In this document: positions 8,163-17,196 of the stretch, piece by piece
Numbering within the stretch: the stretch's first letter is position 1
How the letters are laid out: each line of letters opens with the position of its first letter
Assembly (NCBI RefSeq): GCF_003813775.1
Contig: NZ_RPDH01000002.1
Location: 1,426,001 to 1,490,000 of the forward strand
Direction of reading: 5' to 3'
DNA length: 64,000 bases
Source of the DNA: Chitinophaga lutea
GTDB lineage: Bacteria > Bacteroidota > Bacteroidia > Chitinophagales > Chitinophagaceae
Program-made: the position numbers and the translations under genes
The notes under the pieces: model-generated
Database searches by the model: none
What the model was told of the DNA's origin: nothing
What the model saw: only the letters and a program-made list of their open reading frames with translations

Positions 8163-10568
8163 CTACGTTCCAGGCTTAAAAAAAATTTTCTTCACGATGC
8201 CTGATGATGTTTGTTTATCATCATATAAACGCAGTGAATAATATTTTCCGTCTACCCAATCGTCCACCATATTATCATAAAACCGGCTGCCAGGGTTGCC
8301 GCTTTGTCCGCCGGGATAAATCCCCCACGCCTTCGTTTCTTTCCCCAATTCCACGATCATCCGCCACGAGGGACCGGTGGTTTTCTTCGTCGCATTCACG
8401 ATGTGTTTGCCGCCGCCGGTATTCAGGCCCATCCTGCTCAATGCGGGCAGGCTGCGCGAGAGGTGCCGGATATCCGTGCCCCGGAATTTCCCCAGCGTGA
8501 GTTTGCCGGCGGCATCGAGCACGGCCGCGGAATCCGCCGCGCGTTGGAACGCGGTCACCACGGCATCCGATAAAGTTTCGTGTTGCGGTGTTCTGATATT
8601 GTCCACGAAATGCATCGCCGTATCGCGCATGAGCCAGAAGAGCGTCGTTTTTTCGTCGGGGAAACGCAGGGCGATGCTGTCGCGGACGAGGTCGTCGTTC
8701 CAGATTTCCTGCTCCAGCGCGCTCCACCATAGCAGGAACAGCGTGGCGCCTTTGCTGTCGGGCGCACTCACGGCGTCCCAGGCGAACATCGTTTTCCAGT
8801 AAGCCCGCTGTGCGGCGGTCAGGCTCGACGCATTCACGAACTCGCCCAAAAAAGGCAATGCGGCCTCCGCCAGGCGGTTTTTATTGTCTTTCTGCAGCCG
8901 CATCATATCTTCCGGCGTAATGCCCTGCATCCCGCTTAATTGCTCTTTTATGCGCATGCCGCGGAACAGGTCGTAGTAGCCGAACATATGATAGGGGTAC
9001 GTACTGTCGGTGGCGGCCTGGTTGGCGGAGCTCACGAAACCTTCGGGCGGGTTGTAGCTGTGCGGGTTTTCGGCCTGGGGTATGAAACCCTGCCACGCAT
9101 ACGTACTGTCGGAGCCGGGCATCACGAATTTCCCCTGGTCTTTCCAGCGGAGGGGATGGCGGCCGTTGTGCCAGATGGCGATGTCGCCGGAATCTTTGCC
9201 GGCGTATACAAAGTTCTGGGCGGGACAGTTCCACAGCGCCATCGCGCTTTTATACCCGTCGTAATTGCGTGCGTGATTGAGGCGGTAAATGGCCAGCAGT
9301 TCGTTCGAGGGGTCGTGGGCCGTCCACCGCATGGCGAGGAAACGTTCGCGCGAGCGGAGGTCGGGGAATGTATTATCGTACATCACGGGGCCCCATTCGG
9401 TGTAGGCCACGGTGTCGATGAAAGGTTTGTCGCCGCGGATCTTGATCTCTTCCAGCCGCAGTTGCGCGGGGCGGTATTCGCCGTTGAAGAGGTATTCTTT
9501 TTTGCCGTTGCGGAACTGCATGCGGTAAAAGTCGAGCACGTCCATATACCCGTTGGTCAGCCCCCAGCCGATGTGATCGTTAAAACCGATGATGATGCCG
9601 GGCGCGCCGGGCAGCGATACGCCGTACACGTTCATCTCCGGCGTTTTGATCTGCATCTCGTAAAAGAGCGAGGGCAGGCCGAGCTCCAGGTGCGGGTCGT
9701 TACACAAAATCGGCGCGCCGGAGCGGGTTTTGCTGCCGGCCACCACCCAGTTGTTGCTGCCTTTGTCGCGGTCGCTCACGGGGGATTGCAGTTTGTAGAA
9801 TTCCCCCAGCAGGCTGTCTGCGGGCGGAACGGCGTGTTTCGTGGCGGCGGGGAACGCGGTGCCGGCGGGAATGATGGGCGCCTGCTGTGCCGGGAAATCC
9901 GGGTACATAAGGTCGAAATCTTCCTTGCCGTACAGCTGCCGGGCGTTGGTGTATTCCAGGTCGTCGGTGGTGGACGCCAGGTCGTAGCTCATGTATTTGA
10001 TGAGCAGGGCGGTTTTCAGGTTCGTCCAGGGCTCGGGCGAATAACCCAGCAGTTTATATTCCAGCGGGTAATTGCGGGGGCGCAGGGTCTGGATGTACGC
10101 GTTCACGCCGGCGGTGTAGGCATCGCTCTGCATTTTCGACACGGGATCGGCCTCGATGGCGGCGACGGCCCGTTCGGCGGCGAACACCATGCCTTCGCGG
10201 CGCTTGCGGCGGTCGTACTGCAGCAGGTTGGCCCCGAGTATCTCGCACAGCCGCCCGCCGGCGGCGTAGGTTTGCAGTTCCATCTGCCAGAGGCGGTTTT
10301 TGGCGTGCAGGTACCCCTGTATAAAGTAGGCGTCGCGCTCCTGCGCGGCGAATACGTGGGCCACCATGCGCTCGTCGAACCATACCTGGGCCTCGCCCTG
10401 CAGGCCGGGCACGAGCAGTTCTTCTTCCGGCGTAATGGCGAGCGACTCCGCATGCTGCCAGAAACCGTGCTGGGGGCTCAGGAGCATGCCGAACGCCGGC
10501 AGGCTGCCCCATTTGTGATTGAGCGCCCAAACGAGCGCAATCGTTACAATGAGGGGAATCAATCGCAT
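8163..10568 (-). CDS. penicillin acylase family protein (Ntn hydrolase)
   Basis: 801 residues. The N-terminal hydrophobic stretch (1-18) is a signal or anchor. The alpha region includes YFIQGYLHAKNRLWQMEL and GRLCEILG, and the self-processing junction is DKG-SNNW, making Ser271 the N-terminal nucleophile after cleavage. Family signatures such as NDPHLELGLPSLFYE and GFNDHIGWGLTN follow. These enzymes hydrolyse amide bonds of acyl compounds in the periplasm (beta-lactams, acyl-homoserine lactones or others); the substrate cannot be told from sequence. The preceding 163-residue gene ends 13 bases upstream of the start, so the two are likely cotranscribed. Confidence 0.93.
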   Translation of the reverse strand: MRLIPLIVTIALVWALNHKWGSLPAFGMLLSPQHGFWQHAESLAITPEEELLVPGLQGEAQVWFDERMVAHVFAAQERDAYFIQGYLHAKNRLWQMELQTYAAGGRLCEILGANLLQYDRRKRREGMVFAAERAVAAIEADPVSKMQSDAYTAGVNAYIQTLRPRNYPLEYKLLGYSPEPWTNLKTALLIKYMSYDLASTTDDLEYTNARQLYGKEDFDLMYPDFPAQQAPIIPAGTAFPAATKHAVPPADSLLGEFYKLQSPVSDRDKGSNNWVVAGSKTRSGAPILCNDPHLELGLPSLFYEMQIKTPEMNVYGVSLPGAPGIIIGFNDHIGWGLTNGYMDVLDFYRMQFRNGKKEYLFNGEYRPAQLRLEEIKIRGDKPFIDTVAYTEWGPVMYDNTFPDLRSRERFLAMRWTAHDPSNELLAIYRLNHARNYDGYKSAMALWNCPAQNFVYAGKDSGDIAIWHNGRHPLRWKDQGKFVMPGSDSTYAWQGFIPQAENPHSYNPPEGFVSSANQAATDSTYPYHMFGYYDLFRGMRIKEQLSGMQGITPEDMMRLQKDNKNRLAEAALPFLGEFVNASSLTAAQRAYWKTMFAWDAVSAPDSKGATLFLLWWSALEQEIWNDDLVRDSIALRFPDEKTTLFWLMRDTAMHFVDNIRTPQHETLSDAVVTAFQRAADSAAVLDAAGKLTLGKFRGTDIRHLSRSLPALSRMGLNTGGGKHIVNATKKTTGPSWRMIVELGKETKAWGIYPGGQSGNPGSRFYDNMVDDWVDGKYYSLRLYDDKQTSSGIVKKIFFKPGT

Positions 10569-10581
10569 ATGTGGAAATTAG

Positions 10582-11073
10582 TTACAGGCGTGACAGCGAG
10601 GCTGGCTCTTCCAGGTACAGGTCTATTACCTTGTTGCTGATTTCGTCGTACTTGGTAAAGATTTTCTTGAGGAGCGCGTACAGCTCCTTGTAATTGGTAA
10701 AAGATGGTTTCTCAGGTACAGGCGGCTGGCCGAGGACTTCGCACAACTTGTTCAGTTTGCCGCCCTCCTTCACGTCGTGGTCGAGGTCGAACACCATCGC
10801 CACATCCACAAAACCGTCCTTCAGGGAAATCGTGATACCCGAACCCAGGCCCTTTACGGTGCGCACTTCGTCTACCAGTTCCACGGTGTACACGGCCGTT
10901 TTGGCGTCGTACACGGTTTTATCGTAGCCGAATTCCTTGATCATCTCCTGCGCTTCCGTAATACTGTGATCTGCAAAGGCCGGCGTTCCCTGGTATTCCG
11001 CGAGCAGCGTTTTATACCAGTTACAGATATCAAGCTCTTCCAACACTTTTTTCCAAACAGGATGAATGTCCAT
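10582..11073 (-). CDS. hypothetical cytoplasmic protein
   Basis: 163 residues, no signal peptide, no membrane segment. The middle (about 60-115) alternates strands (AVYTVELVDEV, GITISLKDGFVDVAMVFDLD) and the C-terminal third is helical, with a terminal YDEISNKVIDLYLEE. I do not recognise the family. Good coding character, conventional ATG, and tight linkage to the penicillin acylase gene argue it is real. Confidence 0.7.
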   Translation of the reverse strand: MDIHPVWKKVLEELDICNWYKTLLAEYQGTPAFADHSITEAQEMIKEFGYDKTVYDAKTAVYTVELVDEVRTVKGLGSGITISLKDGFVDVAMVFDLDHDVKEGGKLNKLCEVLGQPPVPEKPSFTNYKELYALLKKIFTKYDEISNKVIDLYLEEPASLSRL

Positions 11074-11119
11074 AAAACAGTTTTAGAAGGGTGAAGAAAT
11101 CATTGTTAATATACACCTT

Positions 11120-12229
11120 TTACGGAAAAATAATCCGGATCAATTTTGCCACTTCCTGTTCAGTGTTAAAACTGTGCAGCACCACCCGCAGCCGTTCCCC
11201 TCCCCGGGGCACCGTCGGGTGCAAAATGGCCCGTACGTCTAACCCTTCTAGTTGCAATCGCTGTGCCAACCCTCGGGCGGCCTCGTTACCGGGCGCCATG
11301 ACCACCTGGATGGGGGTCTCGCTGTCGAGCCGCCGGTCTTCCGGCACCCCGGCCCTGAATTGCTGTATCAGCTGCTGCAGGTGCCGCCGTTCGGCCTGCA
11401 TGTCCGGGAAAATACCGTACGCGGCCAGGATAACGGCTACAGCCTGGGGCGGCAGCGCGGTGGTATAAATGAACGACCGGGAATAGTTGATAAGGTAGTC
11501 GCGCAGCACGGCCGAGCCCAGCACCACGGCGCCATGGCAGCCAACGGCCTTGCCGAAGGTATGCACCCGGGCGAAACAGCTGCCGGCTAACTGCAACGCC
11601 TGTACGAGACCCTCACCCTTGCCGCCGATCACGCCGGTGGCATGGGCTTCGTCCACGATCAGCAGTGCGCCGGACTTCTCGCAGAGCGCGGCGATCTCCG
11701 TGAGGGGCGCCAGGTCGCCGTCCATCGAATAGACCGACTCCACGGCCACAAAAATGCGGCCGGCGGCATTGTCGAGTTTTTTCTGCAGATCGGCGAGGTT
11801 ATTATGCAGGAAAGAATAGGCCGTGGCGGCGCTGAGGCGGATGCCGTCGCGGATGGAGGCGTGTATCAGCTGGTCGTACACGATGGTGTCGCCCTTCTGC
11901 GGTACGCACGAAAACAGGCCCAGATTAGCATCGTAGCCGGAATTGTAGATGAGCCCGGCAGGAGCGTCGTGGAAAGCGGCGAGCACTTTTTCGGCTTCCT
12001 CTACCAGCTCGTAGTTGCCGGCCAGCAGTCGCGACCCGCCGCTGCCGTGCACCTGGTGCAGCTGTTTGGCGATGGTATGGGCCTCTTCCTGCACCCGCTC
12101 GCTGCGGGCCAGGCCCAGGTAATCGTTGGAGCAGAAATCCACCAGTTGCCCCTGCACCCGCAGCTGCCGGAAAGCATGCTGCTGCCGCCGCTGCCGCAGC
12201 GCATCTTCGAGAAATCCCTCATTTTGCAT
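11120..12229 (-). CDS. bioF: 8-amino-7-oxononanoate synthase-like PLP enzyme
   Basis: 369 residues of the alpha-oxoamine synthase family. Visible: DFCSNDYLGLA, substrate-binding HGSGGSRLLAGN, cofactor Asp193 in IVDEAHATG, Schiff-base Lys227 in HTFGKAVGCHG, and C-terminal PRGGERLRVVLHSFN. BioF condenses pimeloyl-ACP with alanine in biotin synthesis. Close relatives (KBL, serine palmitoyltransferase) share these motifs; length and the N-terminal QRRQQHAFR favour BioF. No other bio genes are in the window. The ATG is only a few bases from a -7 element, so the message may be leaderless. Confidence 0.85.
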   Translation of the reverse strand: MQNEGFLEDALRQRRQQHAFRQLRVQGQLVDFCSNDYLGLARSERVQEEAHTIAKQLHQVHGSGGSRLLAGNYELVEEAEKVLAAFHDAPAGLIYNSGYDANLGLFSCVPQKGDTIVYDQLIHASIRDGIRLSAATAYSFLHNNLADLQKKLDNAAGRIFVAVESVYSMDGDLAPLTEIAALCEKSGALLIVDEAHATGVIGGKGEGLVQALQLAGSCFARVHTFGKAVGCHGAVVLGSAVLRDYLINYSRSFIYTTALPPQAVAVILAAYGIFPDMQAERRHLQQLIQQFRAGVPEDRRLDSETPIQVVMAPGNEAARGLAQRLQLEGLDVRAILHPTVPRGGERLRVVLHSFNTEQEVAKLIRIIFP

Positions 12230-12233
12230 GGTC

Positions 12234-12249
12234 CAAATCTATAACTTTG
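12234..12249. promoter_or_regulatory. back-to-back divergent -7 elements
   Basis: CAAATCTA (12234-12241) read on the minus strand is TAGATTTG, and the adjoining TAACTTTG (12242-12249) is its plus-strand counterpart; both fit TAnnTTTG. They would drive bioF leftward and miaE rightward from abutting sites. The bioF ATG begins five bases past its element. Confidence 0.55.
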
Positions 12250-12269
12250 TGCTCCAATATCAACACCGT

Positions 12270-12869
12270 ATGAGCAGTAAAGTTTCAATACTCGGCCTGA
12301 AGTTACCCACAGACCCGCGCTGGGTGAACCTGGCGGCGATTTCGCTGGAAGAAGTGCTGACCGACCACGCTTTTTGCGAACAGAAAGCGGCTACTTCCTG
12401 CATCTCGCTGATCCAGCGGTACCCGGATAAAGAAAAGCTCGTGGAAGAACTGGCGCCGATCGTGACGGAAGAATGGGGCCATTTCCGGCAGGTGCTGGCG
12501 GAAATGAAAAAACGGGGCTACACCCTGGGCAAACAGCGGAAAGACGAATATGTGAACGCGCTCATGCTCTTCCAGCAAAAAGGCGGCTCCCCGCAGGATG
12601 TGCTGCTCGACCGCCTGCTGATCTTCGCCCTCATCGAAGCGCGCAGCTGCGAGCGCTTCCGGCTGTTGAGCGAAGGCCTGCAAGACAAATATCTCCAGCA
12701 GTTCTATTATAAATTTATGGTATCCGAAGCGGGCCACTACCGCCTGTTCATCGACCTGGCCAACGAATACATCCCCGAAGAAAAAGTAAAGACCCGCTGG
12801 CAGCAATGGCTGGCCCACGAAGCGGAGATCATCCAGCACCTCACCGTGCGCGGCGACCGCATGCACTAG
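12270..12869 (+). CDS. miaE: tRNA-(ms2io6A)-hydroxylase
   Basis: 199 residues. A ferritin-like diiron helical bundle with iron ligands in LEEVLTDHAFCEQKAA, TEEWGHFRQV, ALIEARSCERF and SEAGHYRLFID. MiaE hydroxylates the isopentenyl group of modified A37 in tRNAs. The start was chosen at MSSKVSILGL because it follows the -7 element at 12242 with a short leader. Its last four bases (CTAG) are shared with the end of the convergent patatin gene. Confidence 0.92.
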   Translation: MSSKVSILGLKLPTDPRWVNLAAISLEEVLTDHAFCEQKAATSCISLIQRYPDKEKLVEELAPIVTEEWGHFRQVLAEMKKRGYTLGKQRKDEYVNALMLFQQKGGSPQDVLLDRLLIFALIEARSCERFRLLSEGLQDKYLQQFYYKFMVSEAGHYRLFIDLANEYIPEEKVKTRWQQWLAHEAEIIQHLTVRGDRMH

Positions 12870-15091
12870 AAGTGGAACCCGAGGTTCACGTAAGCTTTCA
12901 GGTATTTGGCCTGGTCGCAATACATCAGCGTGCCCTCCAAAGGACCTAAACGGCTGCTGTAGCCGAGCGTAATGCCGTACCCGGTGAGATAGTCGAAACT
13001 GGTGGGGGCCAGCCGTTTGGTATCGAGGTATGCGGCGGATGCGCGGGGGATCACAAATACATTTTTGAACGCTTCATACTGGAACGCGATCTGCGTGGCG
13101 GCTACCCTGGAGGTGTTCATCTCGCCCTCGTAAAGCCCCACGAACGGTATCTGGTTACGGCTGAAATCGGTGATGCCGCCGATGAAAAAGTCGTTCACCA
13201 GCTCCTGGTTGTAGTTGAGCGTCATCCCGGCATAGATGTTCCAGTTGAAGGCGGACTTGCGCCCCAGCGGAAAATAGTAGTTCATTTTCAGCAGGCCGCG
13301 CTGGTAGTTGTTAAAGCGGAATCCCAGGCTGTCGAGGTTCAGCTCCCCGCCGGTAGTACTGCGCATCACGAAAGAGGGGTTCTGGCTGTGCACCCGGCCC
13401 ACTTCGAACTGGATTTGCGCCCCGCGCGTGGGATACTGCTTCCGGTTGATGGTGCTGAGGCCGTAATAGAAGAAAGTATTCAGCTGCCGGGTGTTGCCGT
13501 CTACCTCGATATACGGGCTGAGTTTGGGTTTCAGGCGGATGTACTCCCAGCGGCTCCCCACCCCCACCGCCATCACGCGGTTGAGCATGTACTGCATGTG
13601 AATGTCCACGGCCGCGTATTTGTTGCGGTATTCCTGTATTTTTTTGAAGTTGTCGTAATAGTTGAGCGGGTTGTTCTCGTAATAGGCGCCCAGCCCGAAA
13701 CCCACATTCCGCTTGCGGCCCAGGTATTTGAAGAACTCCGCGCGCAGGCGGGGGTTTTCGCTGATGGCCACGGTCACGTAGGCGCGCGAGTTGGGTACAA
13801 CGAAGTTGCGCTGCGTCACGTTCAGGATGGCGCTCACATTGGTGAAGCTGTTGTAATTCAGCGCCACCTTCACGTAGGTGAGCGGGTTTTCTTCCACGTC
13901 CAGTTCCAGCTGGCTTTTGCCGTAGCCGAGCGGGTTCATGTGGTAGGTGATCTGTTTGTAGAAACGCGTGCCGTACACGTTCACCACGGCCTCCCTGATC
14001 TTCTGCGGCGTATAACAGCCGCCGGGCTTGAGGTTGAGCCTGCCGCGGAAAAACTTCTCGTCTGAATGCACAAGGCCCTTGATAAGAATGTCGCTGATCT
14101 CGACATCCGGTACAACGGGCACGCGGTTTTTAACCGGCGGCGCCGCAGGATACAGGGCGTTCAGCGAATCGGCGAGGTGTTTGAACACGGGGTACAGCTC
14201 CCGCCCTTTCCGTTTGCCCAGTTCGATGATGGAATCCACGCTGCCGAAACTGGCGGCGCCGTAACCTTTCAGATCATGTTCGATGTAGATATCCGTCACC
14301 TTGCGGGCTTTCCTGAAATCTTCCGCGTCTTTATAAAAACCGAGCTGGTAAAGAATATCGATGGGGGTAACCAGCTCGTCGGCCTTGGCCAGGCCACCGC
14401 TTACGCTGGAACCGATGACGATGTCTGCACCCATTTCCTTGGCGGTGATGGACGGGAAGTTGCGCACCACCCCGCCGTCGACCAGCTTGCGGCCGTCGAT
14501 CTTCACGGTGGTGAAAACGGAAGGAATGGCCATACTGGCGCGCATACACGAAACGATCTCCCCTTTCTCGAGCGTCACGATTTCCCCCGTGGCCACATCG
14601 GTGGCGATGCATTTAAAGGGAATGCTGAATTTCGAAAAATCTTTCACGTCGCGCACGGGCCAGCACATCGACGCCAGCTCGAGCCACAGCTGTTCCCCGG
14701 AAATCACGCCGGAGGTCAGTTTGGGCTTGCCGTATTCAAACGGCACTTCCACCATGTAACGGTTGTATTCCGCGCGTTCTTCATAGCTGATATCGGTGAG
14801 GTTGGGCTGGTTGGAGAAGAGGGCGTTCCAGTCGAGCTTCCGGGCCATATACTCGATGGAGTCGCCGGAGTAGCCGATGGCGTAGAGGCCTCCCACGATG
14901 CTGCCCATGCTGGTGCCGGTCACATAATCGATCTTTAATCCCGCGCTGTCGATGGCCTGGAGGATGCCGATATGGGCCAGCCCTTTGGCGCCGCCGCCGC
15001 TCAGCGTGAGGCCTACTCCCGGGCGCTGGGCGTACAGTCCATAGGGATGGCAGGCTAAAATCAGGATAATGATTAGATAAATACGACGCAT
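12866..15091 (-). CDS. patatin phospholipase fused to outer-membrane barrel
   Basis: 741 residues. Signal peptide (1-21); patatin domain (about 25-230) with oxyanion loop SGGGAKG, nucleophile Ser61 in GTSMG and Asp205 in VDGG; POTRA-like segment (about 330-400, VEISDILIKGLVHSDEKFF); then a BamA/Omp85-type barrel ending in aromatic LGFHF. This resembles PlpD-type (T5dSS) proteins, in which the lipase domain is attached to its own translocating barrel. It likely acts on phospholipids at the outer membrane or cell surface. Confidence 0.92.
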   Translation of the reverse strand: MRRIYLIIILILACHPYGLYAQRPGVGLTLSGGGAKGLAHIGILQAIDSAGLKIDYVTGTSMGSIVGGLYAIGYSGDSIEYMARKLDWNALFSNQPNLTDISYEERAEYNRYMVEVPFEYGKPKLTSGVISGEQLWLELASMCWPVRDVKDFSKFSIPFKCIATDVATGEIVTLEKGEIVSCMRASMAIPSVFTTVKIDGRKLVDGGVVRNFPSITAKEMGADIVIGSSVSGGLAKADELVTPIDILYQLGFYKDAEDFRKARKVTDIYIEHDLKGYGAASFGSVDSIIELGKRKGRELYPVFKHLADSLNALYPAAPPVKNRVPVVPDVEISDILIKGLVHSDEKFFRGRLNLKPGGCYTPQKIREAVVNVYGTRFYKQITYHMNPLGYGKSQLELDVEENPLTYVKVALNYNSFTNVSAILNVTQRNFVVPNSRAYVTVAISENPRLRAEFFKYLGRKRNVGFGLGAYYENNPLNYYDNFKKIQEYRNKYAAVDIHMQYMLNRVMAVGVGSRWEYIRLKPKLSPYIEVDGNTRQLNTFFYYGLSTINRKQYPTRGAQIQFEVGRVHSQNPSFVMRSTTGGELNLDSLGFRFNNYQRGLLKMNYYFPLGRKSAFNWNIYAGMTLNYNQELVNDFFIGGITDFSRNQIPFVGLYEGEMNTSRVAATQIAFQYEAFKNVFVIPRASAAYLDTKRLAPTSFDYLTGYGITLGYSSRLGPLEGTLMYCDQAKYLKAYVNLGFHF

Positions 15092-15200
15092 GGCGGCTTT
15101 TCTGTCCTTATATAAATAAAGATAAAGGATTTTGCCAGATGCATACTTTATTAAACAATTTTTCTATCTTTTCGGGATAACAATTTTTCATTTTGACTTT

Positions 15201-16706
15201 ATGAGCTCCACGAAACAGCAACAAAACATCTGGCAGGTGATCTTTGCATCATCGGCCGGGACATTGATAGAATGGTATGATTTCTATATTTTCGGCAGTC
15301 TTTCCCTGATTTTGTCTGAAAAGTTTTTCCCCGACAGCAATCCGACGCTATCATACATCGCCACCCTGGCCACCTTTGCGGTAGGTTTCATCGTGCGCCC
15401 GTTCGGCGCCATCGTGTTCGGCCGGTTGGGCGATATGGTGGGAAGAAAGTACACCTTCCTGCTCACCCTGCTCATCATGGGCGGCTCCACTTTCGCGATC
15501 GGCCTGATACCGAGTTATAAAACCATCGGCATACTGGCCCCCATCCTCGTGCTGATCCTTCGCCTGGCCCAGGGCCTTGCGCTCGGCGGCGAATACGGCG
15601 GCGCGGCCACCTATGTGGCGGAGCACTCCCCTGCGCACCGCCGCGGGTATTACACGAGCTTCATCCAGACCACGGCCACCCTCGGCCTGTTCGTGTCGCT
15701 CGGCGTGATCCTGGCCACCCGCATCTGCATGAGCCCGGAATCGTTCAACGACTGGGGCTGGCGTATCCCGTTCTGGCTGAGCGTGTTTTTAGTGCTGATG
15801 AGTTATTACATCCGCATCAAACTGCACGAGTCGCCCCTGTTCGCGCAGCTGAAAGCGGAGGGCAAAACTTCCAAAAACCCGCTCAAAGAGAGCTTCGGCA
15901 ATAAAGAAAACCTGAAACTGGTGCTGCTCGCGCTCTTCGGCGCAGCCATGGGCCAGGGCGTGGTGTGGTACACGGGACAGTTTTACGCACTCTCCTTCCT
16001 GCAGAAAACGATGAACATCGAATTCGTGCAGAGCAACATCATCATCGCCATCGCCCTGCTGGTGGGCACGCCGTTCTTTATTTATTTCGGGCACCTGTCA
16101 GACAAGATCGGCCGCAAAAAGATCATGATGGCGGGCATGCTGATCGCCGCACTGGCTTATTTCCCGATCTACAACGCGATGGATAAAACGGTGGACCTCT
16201 CCGCCAAACAGGAAGTGACCGCCATGTACCGCGTGGAAGGCAGCATCATCCCGCAGGAAGACGGCAGCACCATCGAAAAAACGGCCAAGATCCGCACGTA
16301 TTCAGACAGTACGGTCGTAAGCGAGATCACGACCATCACGAAAGATAAAAAGGAAGTAAAGAAAGAAGTGACGGTGGGCACCAACAACCTCATCTGGCTG
16401 ATCGTGCTCGTGTTCATACAGGTGCTGTTCGTAACGATGGTGTACGGGCCCATTGCCGCGTTCCTCGTAGAACTGTTCCCCACGCGCATCCGCTACACCT
16501 CCATGAGCCTGCCCTACCACATCGGCAACGGCGTATTCGGCGGCCTGCTGCCGGCCATCGCCACGCTGATGGTGCAAAGGACGGGCAACCACCTCGCGGG
16601 GCTGGTGTACCCGGTGGCCATCGCGTTGATCTGCCTGGTGATCGGCGTGATATTCATCAAAGAAAAGAAAACGGAAGACGGGTATGCGGAAGTATCCGAG
16701 GTTTGA
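15201..16706 (+). CDS. MHS-type MFS transporter with a soluble insert
   Basis: 501 residues, 12 membrane segments. MFS loop motifs are visible: GRLGDMVGRKYTF after TM2 and GHLSDKIGRKKI after TM8, plus LALGGEYGGAATYVAEH typical of the metabolite:H+ symporter group (ProP, KgtP, ShiA). Between the ninth and tenth segments (about residues 335-410) there is an approximately 70-residue hydrophilic, charged insert (TAMYRVEGSIIPQ to DKKEVKKEVTV) absent from ProP. The substrate is unknown; betaine, proline or a carboxylate are family options. The start MSSTKQQQ was chosen because upstream codons are AT-rich leader. Confidence 0.88.
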   Translation: MSSTKQQQNIWQVIFASSAGTLIEWYDFYIFGSLSLILSEKFFPDSNPTLSYIATLATFAVGFIVRPFGAIVFGRLGDMVGRKYTFLLTLLIMGGSTFAIGLIPSYKTIGILAPILVLILRLAQGLALGGEYGGAATYVAEHSPAHRRGYYTSFIQTTATLGLFVSLGVILATRICMSPESFNDWGWRIPFWLSVFLVLMSYYIRIKLHESPLFAQLKAEGKTSKNPLKESFGNKENLKLVLLALFGAAMGQGVVWYTGQFYALSFLQKTMNIEFVQSNIIIAIALLVGTPFFIYFGHLSDKIGRKKIMMAGMLIAALAYFPIYNAMDKTVDLSAKQEVTAMYRVEGSIIPQEDGSTIEKTAKIRTYSDSTVVSEITTITKDKKEVKKEVTVGTNNLIWLIVLVFIQVLFVTMVYGPIAAFLVELFPTRIRYTSMSLPYHIGNGVFGGLLPAIATLMVQRTGNHLAGLVYPVAIALICLVIGVIFIKEKKTEDGYAEVSEV

Positions 16707-16722
16707 CCTACCTGTTCAACAT

Positions 16723-16762
16723 AAAAAAGGCCGTCTCCTTGCAGGGAGACGGCCTTTTTTTT
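16723..16762. terminator. bidirectional terminator
   Basis: Ten-bp stem GGCCGTCTCC/GGAGACGGCC flanked by an A-run on the left and a T-run on the right, placed between the convergent transporter and DUF1801 genes. Works for both strands. Confidence 0.9.
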
Positions 16763-17105
16763 ATAATGCCGCGCTGGCCGTTTTCAGAAAATCCGCCAGC
16801 TGTTTGTAATCTACTTTCTGTCCTTCTAGGATGGTGGCCGTTTTCCGCTCCGGCCCGGTCATCGACTTAAAATACCCTTTAATCTCGGGCAGTTCGGTGG
16901 CATTGAAGATCATAAAAGACAGTTTGTCTTTCGCCGCGGCGATCACCGCCGCATAATGCCCGTTCTTCAGGTAATGCGGTTTGCCGTACTGGAGGCGCTC
17001 TTCCACGCCGGGGATGGTTTTATGCACCGCTTTCCGCAATGTTTCTGCTGCTTCCGCCTGCCATTTGGGGAGCTTCTGGATGTACGCTGTAACTTCCTGG
17101 TTCAT
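16761..17105 (-). CDS. DUF1801 domain protein
   Basis: 114 residues, a single YdhG/DUF1801 domain: EVTAYIQKLPKWQ, VEERLQYGKPHYLKN, AAAKDKLSFMIF and a short C-terminal helix. Cytoplasmic, function unproven. Single-gene unit: a -7 element lies 22 bases upstream and the shared terminator adjoins the stop codon. Confidence 0.85.
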   Translation of the reverse strand: MNQEVTAYIQKLPKWQAEAAETLRKAVHKTIPGVEERLQYGKPHYLKNGHYAAVIAAAKDKLSFMIFNATELPEIKGYFKSMTGPERKTATILEGQKVDYKQLADFLKTASAAL

Positions 17106-17126
17106 GAGATGAGTGTTTTAACACAC

Positions 17127-17134
17127 CAAAGTTA
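17127..17134 (-). promoter_or_regulatory. -7 element of the DUF1801 gene
   Basis: Minus-strand TAACTTTG fits TAnnTTTG, 22 bases before the ATG. No -33 TTTG at the usual spacing. Confidence 0.45.
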
Positions 17135-17196
17135 CAGGGCCCGAACGGGATGCACCGGGTATGATAGCGACATTGAACAGGTGAAATGCGACTTTG

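Noticed and set aside
8940..10640. Long plus-strand open frame (566 codons) opposite the penicillin acylase gene
   Set aside because: It lies antisense to a gene with clear catalytic motifs, shows the Val/Ala/Gly/His bias typical of GC-rich antisense frames, and has no domain of its own.
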